NCBI GenBank assembly: GCA_024643595.1 | Contig: JAHEMS010000160.1 | Location: 1-7,626, forward strand | Direction of reading: 5' to 3' | From: Bacteroidota bacterium | GTDB taxonomy: Bacteria > Bacteroidota > Bacteroidia > Cytophagales > Cyclobacteriaceae | DNA: 7,626 bases | In this document: in pieces, positions 1-6,982 of the stretch | Numbering within the stretch: the stretch's first letter is position 1 | Layout: the number at the start of each line of letters is the position of its first letter | Notes under the pieces: model-generated | The model's input: the letters and a program-made list of their open reading frames with translations, nothing else | What the model was told of the DNA's origin: nothing | The model's database searches: none | Translations under genes and position numbers: made by a program

Positions 1-1757
1 CTACGAACCGAGACAGATGCAATATATTTCTCATGATAGGCATAATTTACTCTTCCGAACAATGAATTAAGAGAGTAATCAGCTCGATACGAATCTCCTC
101 CATAAATAGTGGCGGCAGAAGTCAGGTATGTAAGTGCTTCTTTAGCAAAACCATTTCCCCTAACGGTACTTCGAAATTGAGTTCTGTCTTGCCAGGTACC
201 CCCCAACACAGCGTTAATACTATGTTCTGTGCCGATATTCTTTGAATAACGCAAAGTGGGTTCTATAACATAAGTGCCAACCTGGTTATAGTTAAAATTT
301 CCGTCTCCAATTGGTCTTCCTATTGCAGTACTGGCAGGCATATAATGATCTTCTGTGATTGCATTATAATCATAGGAGAAGTCTGTTCTGAAATTGAGGC
401 CCTCCATGATTTTGAAGTTAGTGTAAAAATTACCGATGAACTTCTTTGTCTTGTTATTAAATCTTGGTAGTAAGGCATCTCTTACCGGATTCGTATTAAA
501 TGAAGGAAGGGCATCAACATATTCTCCGTTTTCATCGGTAACTGGCCTAAGTGGAGGAGTCAATATTGCTGCGGAATATATTCCATAAATGTTATTATCA
601 TTTTGTATCCGTTGATTCAAATCACTGGAAATGGAAAGACTGGTTCCAAAACTAAAAATCTCGGAAGCCTTGTGATCCAGATTTAGGCGCATCGTTCCGC
701 GCTGATAACCTGATCCAATAATTGTGCCTTCTTCATCGCGATAACTCCCACTTATATAATAGCGGGTTCTGTCATCTCCACCTTGCATGTTCAATTGATA
801 TTCGCTAATCCGGGCCGTCCTGAATACTTCATCAATCCAATCGGTATCAGTACTACCATTCCAACCATAATAGCCGTTATCCGGTAGCGCGGCTAACCCG
901 GAATTAACACGTGCTTCATTTTTAATATCAACCCACTCACGAGAGCTGACAACATCTACGGTATTAGTAGGTTTTGCAAAACCTGTCCATACATTAAGGT
1001 TGATGGTTGATTTACCTGATTGACCTCTTTTTGTTGTGATCAACACAACACCATTCGCACCCCTAGTACCATAGATCGCTGTCGTGGAAGCATCTTTCAA
1101 TACTTCAATACTTTGGATATCCTGTGGATTTAATCCTGCCAATGCATTTTGATCCTGACCACCAAAGCCGTCCTGGGAAATATTACCCGCTACAACAGGC
1201 ACTCCATCGATTACATAAAGTGGATCACTGTTGCCACTTATAGAGGATTGTCCTCGTACACGTACGGAAATGCCACCACCTGGTGTTCCCGAATTACTTG
1301 TTACCATAACACCAGCGGCTTGTCCCTGCAGGGCCTGGTTTACGGAAAGTGATGGAAGTTTACTAATTGCATCAGCGGAAATACTCGCTGATACACCAGA
1401 AAATTCTTTCTTTATGGTTGTTCCATACCCTACAACTATAACTTCCGATAACTGCTTGACATCCGCAGCCATTTGAAGATCAACTACCGATCTTGATCCA
1501 ATCTCTACCTCCGTAGTAAGCATCCCAATGAATGAGAATACCAACGTTCCTTCACTACCTGGTATCGAAATCCGATAAATACCATCAACATCAGTAACAA
1601 CTCCTGTTGTAGTTCCTTTTAATACCACGTTTACACCAGGTAAGGAACTTCCGTCATCCGCGGCTGTTACCTTGCCGGAAACGGTACGTTCTTGCGCTAA
1701 CGCAACCATATTGGTTATCGCTATCAGCAGGAAAAAACTAAGTAAAATTTTCTTCAT
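1..1757 (-). CDS. SusC/RagA-family TonB-linked outer-membrane receptor, N-terminal part (3' end off the left edge)
   Basis: The reading frame is open from an ATG at 1757 to the window edge, giving 585 residues of a family that usually has about 1000, so roughly the last 400 (most of the barrel) are missing. Residues 1-21 form a signal peptide (MKK, hydrophobic core, ALA before QE). Residues about 24-98 are a carboxypeptidase-regulatory-like domain. SEVIVVGYG at 104-112 resembles the TonB-interacting segment. The plug follows to about residue 246, with LYVIDGVPV, SIEVLKDAS, YGTRGANGV and TTKRG, all SusC hallmarks. Barrel sequence then starts (GDDRTRYYISGSY) and the last visible residues, YIASVSVR, match the start of the usual SVRRDGSSRFG motif. 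The family imports oligosaccharides, peptides or other large nutrients with a SusD-like lipoprotein; the substrate cannot be read here. There is no N-terminal STN domain, so control through a FecR-type anti-sigma factor is unlikely. Family certain, substrate unknown. Confidence 0.95.
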   Translation of the reverse strand, partial: MKKILLSFFLLIAITNMVALAQERTVSGKVTAADDGSSLPGVNVVLKGTTTGVVTDVDGIYRISIPGSEGTLVFSFIGMLTTEVEIGSRSVVDLQMAADVKQLSEVIVVGYGTTIKKEFSGVSASISADAISKLPSLSVNQALQGQAAGVMVTSNSGTPGGGISVRVRGQSSISGNSDPLYVIDGVPVVAGNISQDGFGGQDQNALAGLNPQDIQSIEVLKDASTTAIYGTRGANGVVLITTKRGQSGKSTINLNVWTGFAKPTNTVDVVSSREWVDIKNEARVNSGLAALPDNGYYGWNGSTDTDWIDEVFRTARISEYQLNMQGGDDRTRYYISGSYRDEEGTIIGSGYQRGTMRLNLDHKASEIFSFGTSLSISSDLNQRIQNDNNIYGIYSAAILTPPLRPVTDENGEYVDALPSFNTNPVRDALLPRFNNKTKKFIGNFYTNFKIMEGLNFRTDFSYDYNAITEDHYMPASTAIGRPIGDGNFNYNQVGTYVIEPTLRYSKNIGTEHSINAVLGGTWQDRTQFRSTVRGNGFAKEALTYLTSAATIYGGDSYRADYSLNSLFGRVNYAYHEKYIASVSVR

Positions 1758-1939
1758 ACTGTATTGGTTTATTTTTTATGCCTTTCTCTAAGGTAGGCAA
1801 ACTTATTAGAAAATTGATCGAAAAAAAACGATTTCCTCAGGGATATAATGAATAAATACCCTTTGAAGTAATATAAATATCCTTAAACCAGAATAGCCTT
1901 TACTCCTATGGGATTTGTTTAACATCCTACCTGATTTAA
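1758..1939. other. Intergenic region between the OmpA-family gene and the susC-like gene
   Basis: These 182 AT-rich bases hold the likely susC promoter at their left end. The part next to the OmpA-family stop codon shows only weak dyads (ATAG/CTAT at about 1895-1912, GGATAT/ATATCC around 1842-1881 with a loop of about 30 bases) and none is followed by a U-rich tract on the minus strand, so no intrinsic terminator can be named. No small ORF with recognisable sequence and no tRNA-like structure is seen. Confidence 0.6.
1798..1828 (-). promoter_or_regulatory. Probable Bacteroidota-type promoter of the susC-like gene
   Basis: On the minus strand TAAGTTTG at 1805-1798 matches the Bacteroidota -7 consensus TAnnTTTG exactly. 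A run of eight T lies at 1828-1821, about where the -33 TTTG box is expected, but it has no G at the right spacing, so that half is imperfect. The predicted transcript would start near 1790 and give a leader of roughly 35 bases before the ATG at 1757. The leader is A-rich and has no Shine-Dalgarno motif, as is common in this phylum. Known consensus plus position; no direct evidence of activity. Confidence 0.45.
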
Positions 1940-3835
1940 TTATAAAATCTTGAATTCGATTCTCCTGTTAAATTGCCGATTTTCATCAGAATCATTTGGT
2001 TTAAGCGGACGTTGTGCTCCATAACCTTTTTGCGTTAGACGCGATGGATTGATTCCCTTGCTTCTCAGGTATTCAGTAACTGAGGTTGCTCTTTTAAATG
2101 ATAATTGTTGATTATAGGACTCCGTGCCAGAATTATCGGTGTGCCCGCTTATTTCAATATTGACGGATTTATTGGTTTGAAGAAATTTAACAATCTCATT
2201 TAGTTCTGTAATCGATTGCTGCTCCAGCTCGTATTTGTCAACATCGAAAAAAAGATTGTTCAGAATTACTGAAGCATCTTTTTCAACGGGCGATAGATAA
2301 ACATTCATAATTACGGGTTCCGCTTCTTCTGACTGCAAATAATTGAAATGCAAGCTTTGAAATACATAAGAAAGTTTTGAAATATATAATGCGTACTCTG
2401 ATCCACCTGGTAATACCATCAGGTATTCTCCGGTAATTGAATCTGATACCACGAAAGAAATTCTTTCATTTCGCTGAATATTGTAAAGTTCAATACCTGC
2501 TTTGAGCGGCTTGTTGTCCTTCGCATCCACTACTTTCCCTTTTACTACATTGCCTTTATAATCCGTGATCAAACTTGATGGCAGTTTAATCATATAAAGC
2601 CTGCTTCTGTTTTTGCTTTCTTCCTTTGAATAATAAGCTACGGCTCCATCATTCGCCACAATAAACGAGTACTGATCCTGATGATCATTCAAAGGCTTAC
2701 CCATGTTTAACGGTTCAGACCAAATACCTTCTTTTTTTTCTAGCCGATAGATATCATATCCGCCAAACCCTGGATACCCATTTGACACCAGGTACAAAGT
2801 TTGATTATTTACGTGTATATAAGGTGATATCTCATCAAAAGGCGTATTCACATCAGGACCCAGGTTTTCGGCTTTCATCCAACCTGAGTCACCTAACCGT
2901 GAGTACCAGATATCATAACCTCCCCGACCGCCTTGCCGGTCGGAAACGAAATATAATTCTCTCCCATCCGCTGATAGCGAAGGCTGAGCATCCCAGGATG
3001 AACTATTGATGGCAGGGCCTAAACTTTTCGGCTTCGACCAAACATTCCCGGTTTTCTTGCTTTCGAACAAGTCACATCCACGTTCTCCGCACACAGTAAA
3101 TATTAAATGACGACCATCCGCTGAAATAGTGCATGCACCTTCGCGCCTGATGGTGTTAATATTATCTGAAAGAGAAACGGGATGGGACCAGTAACCCTTA
3201 GCGTCTTTTGTTGAAACGACCAGATCTTCATTTTCATTCCTAACCCCTCCAAATCGAGCTGTAAAAATTAATTGTGATTGATCAGCCGTAACCACCGGAA
3301 AGTATTGCATGGGGAACGCATTCACTGTGTCACTGAGCCTGGTGATTTCATATTCGAATAATTCCTTTTCATGCAGCAAAGAAAATTCAGCCTGCGATTT
3401 CCAGAGTTTTACCTGAGCAATTTTTTTTTGATCAGATTGTTCCAACACCAGGAACTGAGTACTAAAATCAATGGTGTTTTTATAAGAGCCAGCCTCTAAC
3501 TCAGTCTTTGCCAATTCATAGACGTATAATTTTATACGGATACTATTTTGAGTTTGCGCAAGTCCCCATTCAAAATACTTAACCGCCATGGTTAGATTCT
3601 CCTGTACACGATATATCTGGGCTAGTCGAAAATAAGCTTCTTCAAACTTTTTATCCTTTTCAATGGCTTCCTGAAGTAACTGGATCGCTTTGTCATTCTC
3701 TCCGCGAACTCGGAAATTATCAGACGCGGTAAAGAGTTCTATGGCCTTTTTGTTTTTTGTACTTAACGTTTGTGCATTCAACACTGAACTTGCTGCCAAC
3801 CATAGAACCAATGTTAGAAATTTCAAGGTATTCAT
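1940..3835 (-). CDS. OmpA-family envelope protein with TPR, PD40 propeller, regulatory-like and peptidoglycan-binding domains (PorE-like architecture)
   Basis: This 631-residue protein has four parts. Residues 1-22 are a signal peptide ending LNAQ. TPR-like helices span about 27-150 (AIQLLQEAIEKDKKFEEAYF). A beta-propeller of PD40/WD40-like blades spans about 175-415, with five visible blade motifs near 179, 233, 282, 334 and 387, for example SLSADGRELYFVSDR. A carboxypeptidase-regulatory-like domain covers about 428-515 (VKGKVVDAKDNKPLKAGIEL). The C-terminal OmpA domain at 524-631 has ISGHTDNSG with D567, LSFKRA with R582 and NRRIEF; the Asp and Arg are the family's peptidoglycan diaminopimelate ligands. 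This order matches PorE of the Porphyromonas type IX secretion system, which ties that machine to peptidoglycan, but many Bacteroidota paralogues share it. PorE is a lipoprotein; no lipobox Cys is present here, so a periplasmic, peptidoglycan-bound form is inferred. It starts at an ATG 62 bases after pabC. Domains sure; role uncertain. Confidence 0.9.
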   Translation of the reverse strand: MNTLKFLTLVLWLAASSVLNAQTLSTKNKKAIELFTASDNFRVRGENDKAIQLLQEAIEKDKKFEEAYFRLAQIYRVQENLTMAVKYFEWGLAQTQNSIRIKLYVYELAKTELEAGSYKNTIDFSTQFLVLEQSDQKKIAQVKLWKSQAEFSLLHEKELFEYEITRLSDTVNAFPMQYFPVVTADQSQLIFTARFGGVRNENEDLVVSTKDAKGYWSHPVSLSDNINTIRREGACTISADGRHLIFTVCGERGCDLFESKKTGNVWSKPKSLGPAINSSSWDAQPSLSADGRELYFVSDRQGGRGGYDIWYSRLGDSGWMKAENLGPDVNTPFDEISPYIHVNNQTLYLVSNGYPGFGGYDIYRLEKKEGIWSEPLNMGKPLNDHQDQYSFIVANDGAVAYYSKEESKNRSRLYMIKLPSSLITDYKGNVVKGKVVDAKDNKPLKAGIELYNIQRNERISFVVSDSITGEYLMVLPGGSEYALYISKLSYVFQSLHFNYLQSEEAEPVIMNVYLSPVEKDASVILNNLFFDVDKYELEQQSITELNEIVKFLQTNKSVNIEISGHTDNSGTESYNQQLSFKRATSVTEYLRSKGINPSRLTQKGYGAQRPLKPNDSDENRQFNRRIEFKIL

Positions 3836-3897
3836 TTTAACAAATTACAAAAGAGATGGTTCTATTAAAACGATCAACAGTTAAATAAGGTATGCAT
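3836..3897. other. Short spacer between pabC and the OmpA-family gene
   Basis: These 62 AT-rich bases contain no hairpin followed by a T-tract and no good TAnnTTTG box; the nearest candidate, GTAATTTG about 10 bases before the ATG, fails at the two leading positions and lies too close to the start. Whether the OmpA-family gene is read through from pabC or has its own promoter cannot be decided from the sequence. Confidence 0.5.
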
Positions 3898-4491
3898 CTA
3901 TTGAATTGAGGCGATCGAAATTTCATTACCGTCCAGTCCCAACATTGAATTAATGAGCTTGACCGACTCATATTGACGATAGTTTTCAACGTTTATAACA
4001 GCTTTCTTAATCTTCCCACTATCGAGTAAGAATTGTCGCATCGTGCCTTTTAGCAGGCAACTTTGAGGTGTGTACCAATTATCATTTAGTCTAAAAATGA
4101 CGTTGGCATAGGAAGCATCCGTTATCAACCCATTTCTAGTGATTAGTATTTCATCAGCGTCACCACGTTGCTGATAAAGACCATCTAATGCTGTACGATC
4201 AAGATATTTATATTCATAGGAAATCGAATCACTTGAAACTAGTTTCAGTGTCCGGATTGGTCTCACAATATATGGGACAAACTCCACCTTTCTGATTTCG
4301 ACATCATACACGAGGCGTGTCTTATATAATCCCAGGGTTGGAAATTTCAAAGAATGAAGGTAGCTATTGAGATCAAAATTTAGTTCATGCTGGAATAGTT
4401 CGCTTGCCGTTTTGTACATTCTGGCTTCATGATATTTCATGTTGCGAAACATTCCATTATTTAAATATATTGATTCAATTAACGGGTACAT
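3898..4491 (-). CDS. pabC: Aminodeoxychorismate lyase-like class IV aminotransferase (PabC)
   Basis: PLP enzymes of this group turn 4-amino-4-deoxychorismate into p-aminobenzoate and pyruvate for folate synthesis. From the ATG at 4491 the protein has 197 residues, shorter than the roughly 270 of E. coli PabC but like the short form I associate with Bacteroidota. Visible marks are FxNMKYHEARM near 15-25, YKYLDR with K95 as the likely PLP lysine, then DEILITRNGLITDASYANVIF at 113-133, which is the class IV signature with Asp125 where many members have Glu, and LLKGTMRQ at 146-153. The frame stays open upstream to an ATG at 4590, but that extra 33 residues would lie inside the conserved end of pabB, and family N-termini begin close to the YPLIESI segment, so 4491 is preferred. 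It overlaps pabB by 17 bases, which suggests coupled translation. A related D-amino-acid or branched-chain aminotransferase is the alternative, made unlikely by the pabB neighbour. Confidence 0.88.
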   Translation of the reverse strand: MYPLIESIYLNNGMFRNMKYHEARMYKTASELFQHELNFDLNSYLHSLKFPTLGLYKTRLVYDVEIRKVEFVPYIVRPIRTLKLVSSDSISYEYKYLDRTALDGLYQQRGDADEILITRNGLITDASYANVIFRLNDNWYTPQSCLLKGTMRQFLLDSGKIKKAVINVENYRQYESVKLINSMLGLDGNEISIASIQ

Positions 4492-5443
4492 ATATCTTTT
4501 GAATGGCTTCAGCATATTCTTCCCCCACATTGCTTTGTGCGGTGATCCCTCCTCCACTTCGATAATACATTTTGGAATTCTCCTCTTCAATGTATCGGAT
4601 CATAACACAGCTATCCAAGTTGTCCCCGTCAAAATAACCAAATACGCCTGTATAATAACCACGATCAATTCCTTCAGCTTCTCTGATAATTTGGCAAGTT
4701 TTCGTCTTTGGCGCTCCGCTTACTGATCCGGCCGGTAGTAATGATACCAAAAGATCCCCAAGCTGTTCATGATAGTCTGGTGACAAATCACCTACTACTT
4801 CTGAACTGACCTGAAGTAGCTTCTTATCGTGGGCTACCACTTCATTTACATATCGAAATCTCGATATGCGCACATTGGTAGCCACTTGACTTAAATCATT
4901 GCGAATCAGATCTACAATGGTAATGTGTTCAGCCAATTCCTTTTTATTTTCTAATATAACCTGCTTTGCATTTTCAACGGAAGCATTAATCGTGCCCTTC
5001 ATCGGGTATGAAAATATTTTTCCTTGTTTGATTTGTACAAATGTTTCGGGGGAGAAACATAAAAACTGATTACGCAACCAAAATTTATAGGGTGCATTAC
5101 ATAAGTAAAACAAATTTTGTAGGTTTTGGCTTACCTCAATACCGGTTTTAATGGTCAGATTTACAAGAAATGAATTTCCACGAGATAAATGTTTATACAC
5201 CGTGTTGTACTTTTCCTCATATTCATGAAGTGAAAGTGGAAATTTCTCTAACTGAATTTCCGTCTGTTCAATTTGCTCCGATGCATTTGTAAACGAACCT
5301 AGTACAAATAACATATCCGCGTTATCCACTTGGTCTACCCGCCAGGCTAATGGTTTATTCAACTCAAAATCAATCAAAAACAAAAAAGGGACTTTGTTTC
5401 GCCCCCATATATTTAGCTGATCAATGAAAGTCGGTAGTTCCAT
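4475..5443 (-). CDS. pabB: Aminodeoxychorismate synthase component I (PabB)
   Basis: This cytoplasmic chorismate-utilising enzyme aminates chorismate to 4-amino-4-deoxychorismate with ammonia from a PabA-type glutaminase, which is not in the window. At 322 residues it is a short form; E. coli PabB has about 450, the difference being the reduced N-terminal region. The chorismate-binding core is complete: SPETF at 131-135, PMKGT at 147-151, a histidine at 173 followed by IVDLIRNDL (176-184), LPAGSVSGAPK (236-246), YTGVFGY (264-270), IRY (282-284), SGGGIT (296-301) and the EE pair at 308-309. Lys149 in PMKGT is telling: PabB enzymes have Lys here (PIKGT, the residue reported to attack chorismate), while anthranilate synthase TrpE has Ala. 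With pabC overlapping its 3' end this argues for p-aminobenzoate rather than tryptophan synthesis. It starts with ATG 9 bases after the queE stop, behind a clear AAGGG. Confidence 0.92.
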   Translation of the reverse strand: MELPTFIDQLNIWGRNKVPFLFLIDFELNKPLAWRVDQVDNADMLFVLGSFTNASEQIEQTEIQLEKFPLSLHEYEEKYNTVYKHLSRGNSFLVNLTIKTGIEVSQNLQNLFYLCNAPYKFWLRNQFLCFSPETFVQIKQGKIFSYPMKGTINASVENAKQVILENKKELAEHITIVDLIRNDLSQVATNVRISRFRYVNEVVAHDKKLLQVSSEVVGDLSPDYHEQLGDLLVSLLPAGSVSGAPKTKTCQIIREAEGIDRGYYTGVFGYFDGDNLDSCVMIRYIEEENSKMYYRSGGGITAQSNVGEEYAEAIQKIYVPVN

Positions 5444-5448
5444 TTATA

Positions 5449-5454
5449 TCCCTT
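5449..5454 (-). promoter_or_regulatory. Shine-Dalgarno-like site of pabB
   Basis: On the minus strand TAAGGGATATAAATG joins the queE stop codon to the pabB start. AAGGG lies 6 bases before the ATG and overlaps the TAA. It is the only purine-rich site in the window that resembles a classical ribosome-binding site at a good spacing; it supports the ATG at 5443. Confidence 0.4.
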
Positions 5455-6055
5455 ATGGTACATCCATGTACTTATGTACCTGCAAAGAAATTTTCCACTT
5501 TGGATTATTCTTAACATAATTTATAATCAAAGGAAGGATTTCCTTTTCTTTCGACCATTCTGGTTGCAAAAACAATTCACAGGATGAACGCACCTGTTTA
5601 GCATAATCTTCAGCCCATTCAAGGTCACTCTTATGAAAAATAACAACTTTTAGTTCATCTGCTTTTTGAGCAACAGATTTATGTGGCGTTTTAAATTTTT
5701 TTGGAGAAAAACAAATCCAATCCCAATCACCAGAGATTGGATAGGCACCTGATGTTTCGAGGTGAATTCTTAATCCTGCATGCTTAAGTTCATCGGTAAG
5801 CGCTTTCAGATTATGCATTGTTGGCTCTCCGCCTGTTACGACTACTATTTTACTTCCACTTGCTTTAGCTTTCCCAACTATTTGCGTGATCTCAACGCTA
5901 GGAAATGCATTAAGATCCCATGAATCTTTTACATCACACCATACACAACGTACCTCACATCCACCAAGACGTATAAAATAGGCTGCGTTTCCCTGGTAAA
6001 ATCCTTCACCCTGAATGGTATAAAAATCTTCCATCAACGGAAGTGATTGGTTCAT
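5453..6055 (-). CDS. queE: 7-carboxy-7-deazaguanine synthase (QueE), radical SAM
   Basis: QueE contracts the ring of 6-carboxy-5,6,7,8-tetrahydropterin to 7-carboxy-7-deazaguanine, the radical-SAM step on the way to preQ0 and queuosine in tRNA. From the ATG at 6055 it has 200 residues, near the family length. Seen in order: FYTIQGEGFYQGNAAYFIRL (12-31), which contains the family QGEG; the CEVRCVWC cluster with C33, C37 and C40 for the 4Fe-4S centre; TGGEP at 74-78, which contacts SAM; ETSG at 100-103; SPK at 117-119; and the end LQVHKYMDVP typical of QueE. An in-frame TTG at 6076 would add seven residues (SAKSEI before the Met) 5 bases after folD; the ATG is preferred because family proteins begin just before the MEDFYTIQGEG segment and TTG starts are rare in this phylum. 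QueC, QueD and QueF are not in the window. Confidence 0.93.
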   Translation of the reverse strand: MNQSLPLMEDFYTIQGEGFYQGNAAYFIRLGGCEVRCVWCDVKDSWDLNAFPSVEITQIVGKAKASGSKIVVVTGGEPTMHNLKALTDELKHAGLRIHLETSGAYPISGDWDWICFSPKKFKTPHKSVAQKADELKVVIFHKSDLEWAEDYAKQVRSSCELFLQPEWSKEKEILPLIINYVKNNPKWKISLQVHKYMDVP

Positions 6056-6081
6056 GATCTCAGATTTTGCACTCAAAATAA

Positions 6082-6969
6082 TTAGGGATTTCTTAATTCA
6101 GTAGCGCGTAACGTATTCAGAAGAAGTGAGGCGATTGTCATTGGACCTACTCCGCCTGGAACCGGTGTGATATAAGATGTCTTTGGGGCGACCTCCTTAA
6201 ATTCCACATCACCCTTCAATGCGTAACCATTTTTATATTGGGATCCTTCTACGCGCGTAGTTCCAACATCGATTACCACGGCTCCTTCTTTCACCATATC
6301 AGCGGTGATTAAACCGGGCTTGCCCACCGCGGCAATTAAAATATCAGCATTACGGGTAAACATTGATATGTCCTTGGTGAACTTATGACAAATCGTAACT
6401 GTCGCCTTGCCTTCTTCTACCAACATCATACTCAATGGAGCACCCACCAAACGGCTTGCGCCTACAACCACACAATTTTTCCCTTCCGTTGAGATATTAT
6501 AGCGCTTTAATAATTCCATCACACCGAAGGGCGTGGCCGGCAACAGAAGAGGATGTTTCGACACGATACTACCAAAATTGCGATTGGTGAATCCATCCAC
6601 ATCTTTATCCGGTCGGATTTTTTCCGTGATGCGTTCAACTGATATATGTGGAGGTATAGGTAACTGAACGATGAAGCCATCAACGTCTTCGTCTCTATTC
6701 ACCTGATCAATATGTTTCATCAATTTATCTTCGCTGATCGTATCAGCAAAACGCATCATCGTATAATGAAAACCAACTTCTTTACATGCTTTTACTTTAT
6801 GATCTACATAGGTCTGACTTGCCCCATCGTCTCCCACTAAAATAATGGCCAGGTGAGGCACTTTCTTTCCTTCTTGTTTACGCCAAGCCACCTTTTCAGA
6901 GATTTCACTTTTGATTTCGGTGGAGACCTTACGGCCATCGATTAGCGTGTAAGTTTGTGTTTCAGTCAT
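6082..6969 (-). CDS. folD: Bifunctional methylenetetrahydrofolate dehydrogenase / methenyltetrahydrofolate cyclohydrolase (FolD)
   Basis: FolD interconverts 5,10-methylene-, 5,10-methenyl- and 10-formyl-tetrahydrofolate in the cytoplasm with NADP, supplying formyl groups for purines and initiator tRNA. The 295 residues match the normal length. In the N-terminal catalytic domain are SQTYVDHK (51-58), with Y54 and K58 at the conserved active-site Tyr and Lys, DGFIVQLPIP (98-107) and DKDVDGF (121-127). The Rossmann domain has VVGASRLVGAPLS (168-180), in which GAS agrees with E. coli FolD rather than the GRS of many others, then ICHKFTKD, AAVGKPG (213-219) and IDVGTTRV. The C-terminus has YITPVPGGVGPMT (266-278). 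No key residue is missing. It starts with ATG 13 bases after lepA without a clear Shine-Dalgarno, and is followed 26 bases later by queE. Assignment is secure; cofactor preference is not tested. Confidence 0.97.
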   Translation of the reverse strand: MTETQTYTLIDGRKVSTEIKSEISEKVAWRKQEGKKVPHLAIILVGDDGASQTYVDHKVKACKEVGFHYTMMRFADTISEDKLMKHIDQVNRDEDVDGFIVQLPIPPHISVERITEKIRPDKDVDGFTNRNFGSIVSKHPLLLPATPFGVMELLKRYNISTEGKNCVVVGASRLVGAPLSMMLVEEGKATVTICHKFTKDISMFTRNADILIAAVGKPGLITADMVKEGAVVIDVGTTRVEGSQYKNGYALKGDVEFKEVAPKTSYITPVPGGVGPMTIASLLLNTLRATELRNP

Positions 6970-6982
6970 CGATCAAAGTTTA

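Noticed and set aside
1149..1476. Two overlapping plus-strand ORFs of 67 and 81 codons
   Set aside because: They lie opposite the conserved plug-coding part of the susC-like gene and their products look like nothing known; they are frame shadows.
1842..1912. Possible terminator hairpin after the OmpA-family gene
   Set aside because: Arms are only 4-6 bases with mismatches or a long loop, and there is no T-tract on the minus strand after them.
2782..3009. Plus-strand 75-codon ORF
   Set aside because: Antisense to the propeller region of the OmpA-family gene, with no protein-like features.
4439..4726. Plus-strand 95-codon ORF
   Set aside because: Antisense to the conserved 3' end of pabB and the start of pabC; hydrophobic runs only reflect the opposite strand.
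4475..5443. Anthranilate synthase component I (TrpE) as the identity of the chorismate enzyme
   Set aside because: The PMKGT motif has Lys where TrpE has Ala, and the overlapping neighbour is a PabC-type lyase.
6433..6468. GAS instead of GRS in the FolD nucleotide-binding loop as a sign of altered cofactor use
   Set aside because: E. coli FolD, which is NADP-dependent, also has GAS at this place, so the change is not unusual.
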